Origin: Prostheceraeus crozeri
Taxonomy: Eukaryota; Platyhelminthes; Polycladida; Euryleptidae
Length of the DNA: 64,000 bases
Assembly (NCBI GenBank): GCA_907163375.1
Contig: CAJQUW010010295.1
Span: 186,001-250,000, forward strand
Reading direction: 5' to 3'
The translations under genes and the position numbers were made by a program. Below the pieces are notes generated by a model. The model searched no databases. It was not told the origin of the DNA and saw only the letters and a program-made list of their open reading frames with translations. Positions 30,841 to 43,399 of the stretch are shown one piece after another. Position 1 is the stretch's first letter. The number at the start of each line of letters is the position of its first letter.

Positions 30841-33142
30841 GTCACTTGTCAGATAATCGTATGTTACTTCGCTCTCTCTTGTCTCTGTACTTCGAAATCA
30901 CGCGACCACCGATGCATCGAGGTCACGTGATGGGTGCAGAAGCGGATTGCTTGAGTCAGAGCAGCATGCAGTAACAAATATAATTGATGATTCGGAATGA
31001 TGATTTCGTAATATAGACTGTTATAAATTGGCTGCCTATTAATAAGATGTGTAGGTAGCCTTTATATGCATAGGCCTACACTCTAATAAATGAGATAGGA
31101 ACAATCTAAACTATGTAATGCATGCATTATAGTCTGTAAAACCTAGCTCACTTGAAAGAAACTAGTAAGAAAATTGTTTCAAGAAACAACAATCTTATGC
31201 ATACTCTAGGTCTAAATGTAGACTAGGCTTACAGTTGAAATGAAACAATTGACCCAACAAAATGTTCAATTTATTGGTTCGATATGTCAATTCCATGCCG
31301 GCAGTATCAAAATAGTCGCTTCTCATAACTTGATCATGATATAGCCTTTCGTAAATTACAATGTTGGACGGGGGTCAGCATATGACCCCACATTGCCATC
31401 AGTGTATATTTTTTAATTTTGAAGCCGATGAGCGATGTAGATAAGGACAGCGATAATCCAAGTAGCACTTATTTTGAGCTCAATATATTCTGAGAATTGT
31501 CACAAGCAGTTAGCCATATTCAGTCATGTTTACTGAATAAACATGATCATGAAAAATGATGTGAGGTCATACGTAGCTGACCCCAATTACCGTTAGAAGG
31601 TTAAGGACGTATGACGTCTTGCTGTTAAGGACCAAGGTCTGGCATTGAACTGAAATAGGCACCAGATGTGGGTGACTATAGTCAATGTTATTTTTGTGTG
31701 TTAGATTTATGCCTTTTCGCTGAATTTCATGATGATCGAAGCAATCATGAGTTGATCATGGTCAACAATTAAAAACGTTTTCCCGTGTATTTCCCAATGA
31801 TTTTAATTAGAATTCATACAAAATAGTAAATCATGAAAACAAAATCCATTACAAATTATGCCACAAATATATAAAAATTCCGATAACACACAGGTCATTT
31901 ATAGGCTTTCTTAAAAGGCGAACTTTGTTTTTATTACATTCGCCTTGTTCTTTGAGCTGAAATGCATGAAGAGGTCTTACAATTATCGAATAAATGCTGC
32001 AGAATTCTAATGAAACGCCATCAATTAACTGATTCGTGTCAAGGTTTTGAAGTTCGTCAAATGCAGCAGTAATAGTGCAGAATTATCCCATTTCACTGCT
32101 GAAGATTTCCCGAAACCATTCATACAGGGGGTAACGCAGTGTTTGCATCAATCAGAAAACGACATAGTTCGAAATGTATGCCAACTTTTGTTTGACGTGT
32201 AGTACACGCGTTGAGATTCATGAATGAGTAGTTGAAGTTGTTCATATGCCTTCTAAAAGTTACTTCCACCTACATTTTTGTGATTTTTTCATGCTATAAT
32301 TAAGGAATTTAAATTAATCACCCACTTCCATTCATTTGGCATGTTAATTAGATTTTAAGCAAAAAAATTGAATAACTAGGAGAGCTGAATGAAAAATACA
32401 TAATTCTCGAATAGCTATGTCTCATTACCTTAGAATAAAAGCCAACAGCTAATGCTCAAAATGATCGCCACTATTATTCTGTAATAAAAGCAAGCGACCG
32501 ATGAGAGAATCGTGCTCCTATTATAGCCTTGCAGAGAAAATTGAACTAATCGCTGAGTTGATCCGTTCTTTTAGATGCAAAGATAATATATACTTGTTTT
32601 TGTTATTTGTCTTTGTTTAGATGACTGACATTTTCCATTGTGTCCTGATAAACAGAAATCACACGGCTTGATATCCGGAGAACGTGGTGGCCATTTGTTA
32701 TCAAGACCATGTTCCTTAATGATAGCGTATAAAAATCACGAATTAGGCGCTGATACAAAGAAAATCTAAATATCTTTTGGAAGATATACGAACCACTTTA
32801 ACCCCTCACTCATAAACCCCAACGTGTACATCACACAACGATAACAAAAACTACCATGCATTTCGAATTATGTCGATTATCTGATCAACGCAAACATTAC
32901 GTTATTAAAAAATCACCCTGTGGAACGGAAAAAGAACACGCACCGAACACCATCAACAAATGCAATTCAAGTCTGTGGAGGCGATGTCACTGTGGTTATC
33001 GTAGGTACTCCGGGTCGCAGCTTCAAGTCAAAGAAAATGGTAGTTGGAACGAAAACAGTAGGTGATCGATGTTGTCGCTCTGCTCTGTTATCCTCGTGAC
33101 AAACGGAGGCAGGAAGCAAAAGATCCGGAGCTGGGGCCTCAC
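30841..33142. other. Non-coding stretch with a small inverted-repeat element
   Basis: No gene recognised. 31375-31586 is bracketed by GGGTCAGCATATGACCC and a diverged inverse, possibly a 210-bp MITE. The right half up to 32850 is AT-rich and featureless. Confidence 0.45.
31375..31586. repeat. Small inverted-repeat element (possible MITE)
   Basis: Left GGGTCAGCATATGACCCC and right GAGGTCATACGTAGCTGACC are inverted relatives followed inward by CACAT on both sides. The same words form nuclear-receptor-like half sites (RGGTCA). Confidence 0.4.
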
Positions 33143-33356
33143 CTAGCAGATGATCATCCACATGTACAAATGTCTCTGTTTCGGCACTGGGGGACAACCA
33201 AGAATCATTCCGCTGTCGCACTGATGAAGGTTCTACAAGACGTTTTCCATCCGCTTCAAAGATAGACGTCATGTCCAGTAAATGTTCAAGTCCGTGGTGA
33301 CGATAACAGGTGCGAACTACTTCCCTCAGTGCATCCGTCCAAGTACAGCATCTCAT
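33143..33356 (-). CDS. Candidate internal exon of an unidentified host gene
   Basis: On the minus strand a strong acceptor (CTCTTTGTGATTTCAG) ends at 33357 and a strong donor (CTAG then GTGAGG) follows at 33143. The 214-base interval is open in one frame and encodes about 71 residues, including VVRTCYRHHGLEHLLDM and EADGKRLVEPSSVRQRND. GC content is higher than the surroundings. I do not recognise the protein. No neighbouring exon could be paired with it, so it could also be a relic; the frame continues open past the donor for another 175 bases. Confidence 0.4.
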
Positions 33357-33378
33357 CTGAAATCACAAAGAGTAAGTG

Positions 33379-34496
33379 CAGCGTTTCCAAAGTAAAATCT
33401 CTGAGAATCCGCGCAGGCCAAGTAAATCCGCGCAGATGGACCCTAACCCCCTTTACATTGCAGTTTTAAGACCATATTTGTGATTTTCTGGATTTCATTT
33501 TCTTGCATATTCAAAAATGAATCCTACATAGTGATGTGCAACTTTACTTTCAATCTTAAGTAGACTTTCGATGGAACCTGATTGGGTCACTATAACTGTT
33601 TCTATCAATAGGGTCAACATATTGTATAGTAGTACTAGTAGGTAACTGTAAACAGAGCGTATTGTAGTAGGTACTGTATTTTCAGTAATAATCAAAGACT
33701 TCACAAAACGAAAAAACAATGGAATCCATTTACAGTGCGGTGTAGAAAAAATGGACCATCTGAAGGGCCAAAAGTGATACTTATGGTACTTGAGTGGTTT
33801 ACTTATTCTCCCCAGCACTAACTAGGTGGGCCTAATATGATGCAGAGTCAAACAAAGCGTGATTTGAAGTAAGTTTTAAGCGTAAGTAAGTTTTCAAGCA
33901 GCAGGGCAAATGTATCTTGATTCGCAGTCATTTTACAATCTTATGAGTGGAAAAGCTAAAATATCCTAATTTGGTTCCCATCTATTATTGAAATAGAAGC
34001 TTTTTTCTTTTTCAACTGCAGAAATTAGCCCTTGCAGAGCATTCGATCGAGAGGAATCATGCTATTGATTAGTCGAGGGCGCATGTCATCACAAGGCAGA
34101 CGAAGTGGCGCCCGCGATTATTCGCTGAGACCTTCCATGCACAGCAATCACAAAGTGCGATGAACCGATGGGAAATGTATTTACCTAATATACGCACGTA
34201 TATCGTTCTCTCTTTTGGTTTGACTTCAGTTTTGCCACTGCAACCTGATGAAGCGGACCTGATAAGTCCACGAAAATTTGTACATTTCTTTTATTTTATC
34301 TAACAAAAAATGTGCTCTATCAAATGTACTACAGAAGCTGTACATTAGGTGAACAATGTCTAATTTGAAATGATTTCTGTGAAAAACACCACACTAAGAT
34401 TCAAAACATACTCAAAACTGAAAAAAAATTGTGACAAAAATTCCGCGCAGAAATCGGCAAAACCGCGCAGCTGCGCGCTCACTTTTGGAAACGCTG
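33379..34496. mobile_element. Non-autonomous hAT-like element, 1.1 kb
   Basis: Ends CAGCGTTTCCAAA and, inverted, CAGCGTTTCCAAAA; TAAGTG flanks both sides. The CCGCGCAG word recurs inside each end. The CAG-GTTTCC start is typical of hAT elements, though their duplication is normally 8 bp and only 6 match here. It contains a Penelope-like tail fragment near 34245. Confidence 0.55.
34245..34285 (+). repeat. Second Penelope-like tail with hammerhead-like motif
   Basis: CTGATGA at 34245-34251, a GGAC/GTCC stem with loop CTGATAA, then GAAA at 34272-34275 followed by ATTTGTAC. The order and flanks match 19225-19257 while the stem sequence differs. Confidence 0.4.
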
Positions 34497-35227
34497 TAAG
34501 TGTGAATACATCTAAGAAATACAACTTGAACTCATATGCAATTCAATTATGAATGTTTCGGAATCAAACAAAAACGATAGTAGGCTATAGAAGTCATACA
34601 ATTCCATCAAAAGAAATTAAGGCTTTATTTAAATGATTGCATTGGAACTCTACTGCATCTGGAGCTGGCATTTATGCAGAATGGAGACTACTATAGGCGC
34701 TAGAATTATAAATCAGAACAAGACGCCGAAGATTCTCAACAGAGGGCTTCGTACGATGAAAGCTGAACGCTGTTTCATATGTATGCAAACATCGATAAAA
34801 CAAAGATTTAATTACTTGGAAAAAAATGAAAACATGTTCTATTTTACCCGCTAAGTACATGCAGTATGCACCTCTGATAGAGCTCTTCTGTCGATAATTA
34901 TCATGTAATTATAAGCTTATAAAATACACAGCTAAGTGGATATTTTGGGTGACCAAGCAAATTACACTTTGGCAGCTTTAAAGAGTGACATTGCCTTCGT
35001 AGCCAAATTAGATTAGAAATGATGAACGTGATTGCCGTAAATCAGGAAAATTGTTGATGACATGTATTCAACAGTTAATACCAATGATCCTCCAAAGCGA
35101 TGTATTAGCGGTATAGTAAGGAAAACCGTGTCAAGTAATTAAAATTTAAATTAATTCAAAATTATTCTCCGCACCAAACAGAATCTCCAAATGGGAATAT
35201 TCCTTGGCTATTCATTTTATTTTTATA
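34497..35227. other. Non-coding stretch
   Basis: No gene or element recognised. Confidence 0.5.
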
Positions 35228-35290
35228 GATTGGAAAGAGCCAAGTAAATTGTTAGAATTTATAGTTGATTATTACTGCAATATATTGGTA
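35228..35290 (+). repeat. Outer inverted repeat, left copy
   Basis: GATTGGAAAGAGCCAAGTAA and the following ~40 bases recur inverted at 47189-47247 with only a few differences. A CT-rich tract follows at 35325-35355, as it does on the other side. Confidence 0.6.
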
Positions 35291-35954
35291 CTATGCAACC
35301 CTTTACTACCTGCCGCATAGCTCCTTCTCTTCTCTTCTCTCTCTTCTCTTCTTGATTGAGAAAGACCTCGAAACCCGGGTCTCCTCGCATGTGTTTTTCC
35401 TGACTACAGTAGCGGACCATACACTGGTCGTCCAAATTGCGATGAGTGTTGCAATTAATATACGCAATTTGTTGTAATTAAGTTGCAACAAATTACAATA
35501 ATTGGGATTTGAACAAATTTAATATATTGCAACTTAAGTGTATCTGTTGCAATTTTTCGCACAACAAATTGCAATTTCTCAATTGTTGAATACAATTTCT
35601 TACCGCTACTTATATCCAAAATTCGTTTATTTTATATGTTAATTCTCAATTCTAGGAAAATGGCTAATAGGAAAAGACTGAAAAAAAACAAAGTATATGT
35701 TATCAAATTTATTTGTTCTCCGATATTCAAGCTCCTTCATAATCCTTAAGTTTTAGAGGAACAAATTCTAATCATATTTTTTCAAAGTGTCATAGAATAG
35801 TTTAGTTTAGCAACACACCAAAATGCTAGTGGTGAATTGTATACCTACAGTAATTACGGTATTTTTTAAACATATGCGGATTTCGATACAGGTTTTAAAA
35901 TAATAGGTTTTTAATTATCATATAACCCAGTCAACCTACACACTTGTATAACGC

Positions 35955-36175
35955 ATGTAAAACACGCGTTTCTCACACATGTATAACACGTGTTATGAAC
36001 ACGTATAAAACATGTGTTTTGTGTCGAGCTTTTACACGTGTTAAACTGGTGTGCAACAAGTAGAAATACACATGATATACGCGAAATTTACACTGTTCAA
36101 GCGATCTTTTACATGCGTTAAACTGGTGTGTAACAAGTAGAAATACACATGTTCTACGCATATTTTACACCGTTC
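35955..36175. repeat. Tandem ~82-bp repeat with ACACGTGT palindromes
   Basis: GTTAAACTGGTGTG and AAGTAGAAATACACATG recur about 82 bases apart; AACACGTGTT palindromes precede them. Confidence 0.6.
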
Positions 36176-36540
36176 AATAGTACTTAAAACCCTTTTTCTA
36201 CTGATGTCCAATATATTGGACAAATTTTAAATATTTTTTGAAATATTGAGCCATGTTCATTGATGACTAGATTCTGCATATTAATCATCAAATACCATGT
36301 TTTTCATGCAAAAATATTTTGATCCATCAAATGAATCAACTTGCCAGATGAATTTAACTTGCAAGTAAGAGATGACATAAAAAAATTAAAATATAATTCA
36401 AATTTTGAATTTACTCCTGATGTTGACCAAGTTTTAAACCGAAAATATGAATACACAATAACTATAGCATGATATCACTAATTCACAACCAATATTCGTT
36501 ATTACTCATGCACAAGTCTCCGTAATAGCAGTGTCCAATA

Positions 36541-36722
36541 TATTGGATATCAGAAGCCAACTAAAATTTTTTGTACACTATATTGGATATCAGAAGCCAA
36601 CTAAAATTTTTTGTACACTATATTGGATATCAGAAGCCAACTAAAATTTTTTGTACACTATATTGGACATCAGAAGCCAACTAAAATTTTTTGTACACTA
36701 TATTGGACATTAGAAGCCAACC
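36541..36722 (+). repeat. 40-bp tandem repeat, 4.5 copies
   Basis: Unit begins TATTGGATATCAGAAGCC; copies start at 36541, 36581, 36621, 36661 and a partial one at 36701. The first three are identical, a sign of recent expansion. Confidence 0.95.
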
Positions 36723-37030
36723 AACAACTCGCAGAAGATGTGTGAATGAGAACTGCCACGATTTTGACCTATGTTATCAGTCACATTCTTAGTTCTTTAG
36801 CAAGGTCAGCGCGTTGTGGGTAACTTCAACACTGATTGCACTGATTGTCTGCTATTCTTAGTCGCCGATAAGTCACACACAGACTCGATGATTAGTAGGA
36901 CTTCCCATTCTGTCTCATGATGACTAACTCTAGGACTATTCATTGAACAATCCTAAATGCTGACACAATCACACACTCACGATCAGGTCATTCTATCGCC
37001 GTCTTCATGTGAGCTTGACGCACTGTAGTC

Positions 37031-39410
37031 ATGTTTGATTGTGGTACTCAAGTAAAGATTTTTTGGAAAAGTGTGGGATCAGAAACAGGACATTGGTGGC
37101 CAGGCACTATAGTAACGGTTTTCAAGAATTCATATCGTGTAGATTTTGATGGCTTTGGCAATGGATGGCGTCAGAGTGTTAAGAAAAAGTTTGTACTTGC
37201 CCGCAAAGGTGATATGGTGAATGTTTCTTCACCTCATTCAGAAAGTCCTGCAAAATCACTGAATGTTTCTTCACCTCATTCAGAAAGTCCTGCAAAATCA
37301 CTACTGACTGACACTGCCCGCAAAGGTGATATGGTGAATGTTTCTTCACCTCATTCAGAAAGTCCTGCAAAATCACTACTGACTGACACTGCCCGCAAAG
37401 GTGATATGGTGAATGTTTCTTCACCTCATTCAGAAAGTCCTGCAAAATCACTACTGACTGACACTGACCGAATCGATAGTGACATCCATGGAATGGACAT
37501 TGACATCGGCCGAGACATTGGTGACGCCGACCGAATCGACCGTGACGCCCAACGAATCGAGAATGACATTGACAGAAACCGTCATGAATCCAACAGGGAA
37601 GAAAGGGATAGCAAGATATCTACTTGTAATTTGGGTGAAGAAGTTGCAATGAAAGAAACTGACAATGTTTCCTGTCAAACTGAATGCACGCGTGAGCCTA
37701 AACCTAAACGTCGACGTCTTGAGACCAATTATTATTCGACTCGTATTAGAAACAATGATGAAATAACGACAGTCGAAAATCCCATGGTTCGGTTGTGGAT
37801 AACGAAGCTGACATTGAGCGACCGACTTCACATAGACGTAAATGGACAAGAGAAAACATGCCATGCTTGGATGGAAATCATTTTGATACTGCGAATATTG
37901 CAGGAGCCGGACTAGAATTATCCGACAGTTATCAAGAATTGATTAGTGAGAACAGTACGCCTCGATCTTCAAGAAATTATACTTGCAGAAATGGTTTTCC
38001 AGTGTAACTTATATCGTGAATTCAAGAACCTAAAATGTCGCAAAGTAGACCCGGTTGATTTTTTGAAATTTATTGGTGCTCTCATCCTCTCTGGAAGTAT
38101 TGGCTTGCCTGGTATCGCGAAATATTGGGCACGGTCCAGACAACCACTAGTAGCCAACAATATTTCCAAGAATACATTCGAAGAAATCTTGTCCTGTCTC
38201 CACTTTGGAGACCCTGTATTGGAACCGAAGAAAGGCTCACCAGGCTATAACAAATTGTACAAAATCCAAATGCTTGTGGATATGATGAATAATTCATTCA
38301 ATATTGTCAAACCAGAGGCACGAGTGACAGTGGATGAACAGATGGTGACATTCAAAGGCAAAACTGCACCAGAGGGCATGAGACAATATATGCCAAAGAA
38401 ACCTGTAAAACATGGCTATAAAAATTTTTCCTGTGTAGGTACAAGTGGCTTCATCTATCGAGTAGAGTGATATACTGGAAAAGAAACACCTGGTCCAGTG
38501 AAATTGTTTGTCAGTCGATCTCGATCAGCTACAAATGTTGGAGAATCTGCAGATCAGCCAAAACATTTCAGCAAGTCATCGCTGGTTGTTTGGCGAATGA
38601 TTCAAGGATTTCCAGCTGATACGGAAATCTACTTTGACAATTGGTTTGGTACATTGCCGCTATTCGAAGCACTGCATGATCTCGGATACAAATGTCTCGG
38701 GACAATGAGAGAAAATCGATTGAATGAAGTCAATCTGATGTCTGAAAAGGCAATGAGTAAAACACGTGGACTCATTGATAACAAAAGTTACTCTCATGGA
38801 TGGGGTAGAATTACAGCCTTGGCATGGTATGATAATAAGCGAGTGCTGCTATGCTCCAATTTTATTGGCAAAGATCCAGGTACTTCATGCAAGAGATACA
38901 ATCGGAGAACCAAACAGATGGAAGAGATCCAGTCCCAGCTATCGTCAGACAATGGAATTCCTTCATGGGAAGCGTGGATTTTGCAGATATGATGATATCA
39001 CAATTCCATATTCCATTTCGCTCAAAGAAATGGTATCGACGATTAGTTTTCAGACTTTTCGATTACATGCCATACAATTCGTGGATTGTCTATTGATCAT
39101 TCCACAGTGACTCGACTTTCAGTGATTTTCCGAACTTCTTTCAAGCCAGTCGAACTTGGATGCGACACCCAAGATGTGCTCAACTCATCGACCCCAATTT
39201 CTCAATCGATCAAGTGTAGTGCCAAACAGTTCAATCCGGTATGACACAATTTCTCATTGGCCAAAATATGATTATAGTTTGAAAAATGCCGCCAGGTGTC
39301 GCATGGAAGGCTGCACGAAGAAAACATTTTGGAAGTGTTCAAAATGCAATGTTCGACTTTGTTAGAACAAGGATCGTGAGTGTTTTGTGCTTTATCATGC
39401 AAAGTATAGT
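37031..39410 (+). pseudogene. piggyBac transposase with Tudor-like N-terminus, decayed
   Basis: ATG at 37031. Residues 1-55 (GHWWPGTIV...YRVDFDGFGNGW) look like a Tudor/PWWP-type chromatin fold, unusual for piggyBac. Then come about three and a half copies of a 25-residue unit (ARKGDMVNVSSPHSESPAKS). A charged RIDRD-rich linker with KPKRRR follows. The catalytic part shows VTVDEQMVTFKGK (first D), EIYFDNWFGTLPLF (second D) and GSVDFADMM (third D), then the cysteine-rich tail CRMEGCTKKTFWKCSKC. Frames change near 37800-37950 and again near 38970; in-frame stops fall at 38468-38470 and 39363-39365. Not functional as it stands. Confidence 0.75.
37200..37470 (+). repeat. 75-bp coding minisatellite in the piggyBac gene
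   Basis: Unit encodes ARKGDMVNVSSPHSESPAKS plus LLTDT; three full units and one shortened by about 9 residues. Copies are identical over most of their length. Confidence 0.9.
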
Positions 39411-39833
39411 AAAGTGTCATATCCTGAATTAGTTGAGAATGAAATTTTGGTTGAATACAAGTATTTCAACAAAACTATTTGAATGAAAAAGATTTCCCTG
39501 TGCTTTCAGGAGAATGATAATGCAGATTAAATAAGAGACGTACAACCTAATATAACGCATTATTATTTTAAAAATGAAATGCATTTTCATATCTTATAAT
39601 TTTGATATTCCCTATGCTGATGAAGTTAGTGTGCTTCTGATGTCCAATATATTTGACACGTGAGGTAAGTGTGCTTCTGATGTCCAATATATTGGACATT
39701 CTCAAATAGGATCTTTTGCTAACTAATAAATTATTTGCGCGATGCTGTCATGTTTTGAACCATGAATGCACATCGCATTTCAAATTTGACTGAATAGAAA
39801 TGATTGGAAGGTCTTCAGTAGAAAAAGGGTTAA

Positions 39834-42660
39834 ATCAGCAAATCTACTTGTATGTCAATGTTATAAGAGTATTTCAATGTTCCCTTACCTTGTCATTTCG
39901 CTGGAGCAGGCCTACTGCGAGCTCTGGAAATCTTCTGCGGGAAGCAATTGTCCTCTGCAGCAACTATACTGACGTTGATCGAATTGAATCATTCATGCGC
40001 ACAGTTCATCATCTGCAAAATAGATCTAGACGACGCATTTTAAAAATTTATATATTTGTTTTTCAATTCGCGATCCCGCTTCTTGTCTTACCGCAATGGG
40101 TTGGAAATCTCCTTTTGCTGCCACCAGCTGGGATGATTATGCCAAATAATCCAAATATTTCGCGAAAATGATGAGTAACAAAGCAAACACTTCACCATTA
40201 TCACTTATAGCTCTGAATTTTGGCTTAATGGACTGAAAACTAATTTGAAACATTAGATACAAGGACACAGTAACAAACAAATAAGATACTGATGTTGGTG
40301 AGTTAGAATTGAATCATGAGCGAAGTGCATCAATTATCCTCGAATACCATTGGACCACAGGTCTTTTCAAATAACTTGAATTTTTCCAGCTAGCTATCGG
40401 TTTTTTTTACTTGCCGGAATATGATAGAACTCTTACTTCTGTCATCGTCAGCTCAGAAGATTGTGCCAGATAATCCAAATATTTCGCGAAAATGATGAGT
40501 AACAAAGCAAACACTTCACCATGATCACTAACAGCTCTAGAATTTGGGCAATTTTTGGCAAACGAGATGAATACTTACAAAGTATAAAAATGACACGAAC
40601 TTGACTGTAAGCATGCAAGAAAATGAAACAGCTACATGAAAATTACTAGCGAACTGAAAAAGAAATGAGGGCATGATTTATAATTCAATATGGACTAAAA
40701 TTCCGGAAGTACTGACGATTTGACCGATTTGAACTTCATCTTACACTTCAACTTCAATACAATTTCAATATAACAAAGTTGTCGCTTAGTTGCTCACCAC
40801 TGATGCCGTTTGTCGACGAATTGGAGATCTTTATTGCAGCTGTCGGCAGATATTTCAAGATTGGCAATTAATTGTTAAGAAAAAAACAACCATGGTATCA
40901 TTTGATTGCGATGAGCTTGAGTTAGAGTTTCTAAAAATGAGGGCATTAAATTATATAAAAATACTGCGTTATCTCACAAGAGAACAATGTTTAGAAAGTG
41001 ATTTGATTTATAACATTTTCCTAGCATTAACAAATAACTTTTCATATACCGGTATCAGATCACGAGAAAATGATTAAATGATATTCCAACTTTAAGTAAC
41101 TAATACAATATGTATTCAAGGAAAACCCTGAGCATGAAATGTGCTGGAGATGCGTTTTAACAGAATCTTAATACATAGATTTGTCGTTGCCAATGTCCAA
41201 AAAATGCTCCAAATAACAAATAGTTAATTCATAGCACTAATTGTAAGAACGGACATCTTTGAATTTTTGACACAGACAGTATATTCTATCCACTACAAAA
41301 ATCCAATGCAACATGTTTCTATAGCCACAAAACAAAACGAAGACACCAAGATTAAATCATCAAAGTGGCGACATTTACGGCCATTAAGTAGAATAAAACG
41401 ATGGCACACCGTCACTTAAATTCATGTAGGTTTACATTATGAATTTTTGATGTCTCTATAAATTTGTACTTTTGATCGACGATCTAAAACATGCGATTGT
41501 TTTTACATTTTTCGTCAAGTTTTTAGTTACATTCAAGCTGTGTTAATAAGTGTACATAACATAAATTCAGTTAAGTAATTCAATGACTTTTATATCCATC
41601 TTAGTGATGCTCATCAGACAACTGTTACAAAAAACATGACATAACCTGTAAATAAATTTCAACTGTATCTTTATCTACATTCTTTCTATTTGACTCTAGA
41701 ATGACTGTGGGTGACATTAGCAAACACAAGATCATCCCTTAAGTTACATCACTCAATTAATTTCGTGTTTAAGACCGAGGCGCCCAAAACTTAAACGATT
41801 ATAAGAATATGTATATTTAACAAAAATCTAAATCTAAAAAAGATATGAGTGTCACTTTTTTCGGCAAATCTGGTTTCTCAACCATTCTTTGATGGTCTTG
41901 CTTACCATATCGTAGGTTGAGTCCTCGTGACATCGATGTACAGAAACTGAAATAAATTCAATATGAACGTCTTAAAAGAAATAGCGCCATATAAAAACGA
42001 CAATCTATATAAAATCGACAAATCAAATCAAACGTAAGATATTATGTCCCCGACTGTACTTCGAAATCAAAAATATTGTATCCCATGATAAATGTTTGAA
42101 GCATCTACCGCTTGTGTTTATGTTGCATGTTCTGCTATAGCCTCTATACCTGTATGACTTAAGGAAATATTTTATAAAATCTTAGGATTTTCCAAACGGG
42201 CGGTTTTGGTATAGGACAGGCTCACAACCTTAAGTGGCAAATTACAGCTATTGTAATTTAGAAAGTTCATCTCTTTGTGTATAGATTACCGTACTGATGT
42301 TTAAATTCTTTGATTGATGTTAATATAATTAATCGGCACAAATATTTCATGTTTTTCGGGTAGACCAGGTAGTGTTGTTAAGTTAGTGTTCCTTACTGTG
42401 CGAAAAGAGATTTATCATAATTCGGAAGTTAAAAAAGAGAAACAATTCGCTTTCGAATTAATGATGAAAATTCATTCCTAGTAATATTAAAACACTGACA
42501 CGACACGTTTAGTCTTTAAACAGCGCATAGTCCATGTTAGGTGTTACTGACTTAACATTACCGAGAATTAGGCGAGTATAAAGTAACTGACAGAAAATGA
42601 ACCGAAATTGCTTTAGAAAATGTTATGTACTGAAGTATCCCTATTTCAGCAGTTAATGGT
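39834..42660. other. Non-coding stretch with an ~85-bp direct repeat
   Basis: No gene recognised. AATATTTCGCGAAAATGATG and its surroundings occur at about 40150-40235 and 40468-40550. One open frame at 40790-41077 (95 residues) has no recognised family. Confidence 0.5.
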
Positions 42661-42666
42661 CAATTA

Positions 42667-43300
42667 TCATTCTTGTTTTAACTCACCATATATAATTTTC
42701 AGAACGTTTTCGTAATTCTTCAAATGAATTTTGTGATTGTCTCTTTTTAATCCTGCCCAATTCATTTTTGAGGCGAGTTCCTTTGAAAATAGCTTCTTCA
42801 GAATTAGACGTGTTGTTGCCGGAAATCCGTCACCTGCGTAATTTGACAACACTGCTGCTAAGTGCTTCCGTTTACTGCGTTCATTCAAAAACTCATTCAA
42901 AGCCTCCAATTCATTGCCGTCTTTTATCGGTAAGGATGGCATTTCATCATCAAGTTCTAGATCATCCTCAGCGCGCCGCGAGCTTAAAATTGCCAAAATT
43001 TTTGTTTGCGTTTCCATAATCACCTTGTTTTGTGCATCAAGAGTAGCAATTCTTTCTTGTATCTGATTGAGTTGAAATGATACTCTAATTTCAATTGTGT
43101 CTTGAATGGTCATATTTGATCAGATGTTATTTCTGATGACTCAAACGTGACTAGTGAGCAATCAGATGCGGCCTGTGATAGGTGAGGTCTCGTTTCGGAT
43201 AACTCAGGAGCAGACACTGATGGACGATGCGCGGTTTCAGAAGATTCCAAATCAAAATCAGGAGAAGACGTGCTAATTGGTTTGGGTGTTGGCTACATAT
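42667..43300 (-). pseudogene. DUF4806-domain protein, relic
   Basis: The minus strand from about 43113 to 42667 encodes 148 residues. A coiled-coil-like start (QLNQIQERIATLDAQNK) leads to LPIKDGNELEALNEFL and LFSKELASKMNWAGLKRDN, the hallmark phrases of DUF4806, and the frame ends KIIYGELKQE. A Ser/Thr-rich segment (PTPKPISTSSPDFDLESSE) lies just upstream in another phase, as in typical family members, so a frame change near 43110 separates linker and domain. DUF4806 proteins are common in insects and other invertebrates and often occur in many copies, sometimes within transposons; function unknown. Confidence 0.6.
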
Positions 43301-43399
43301 GTATTTATGATTTAAAGAAAACAATACGATCATTGAAGAATTGTAATAAATTTCAGAACGATATTCCATTCAACAAATCGTGCAAAAATAACGCATTGC

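Larger units (their letters stand above)
36190..39829 (+). mobile_element. piggyBac transposon, 3.6 kb, nearly complete length
   Basis: Inverted ends CCCTTTTTCTACTGA and TCAGTAGAAAAAGGG. TTAA follows the right end (39830-39833); on the left TTAA lies two bases off (36184-36187). The 16-bp palindrome GTCCAATATATTGGAC or a close variant occurs near both ends. A 40-bp tandem repeat is on the left side, and a decayed transposase gene fills the centre. Confidence 0.8.

Noticed and set aside
32967-33356. A 129-residue intact gene on the minus strand
   Set aside because: Strong splice sites delimit only 33143-33356; the rest of the open frame is probably intron.
36541-36722. CRISPR-like array
   Set aside because: Units are contiguous 40-bp tandem repeats without spacers, inside a eukaryotic transposon.
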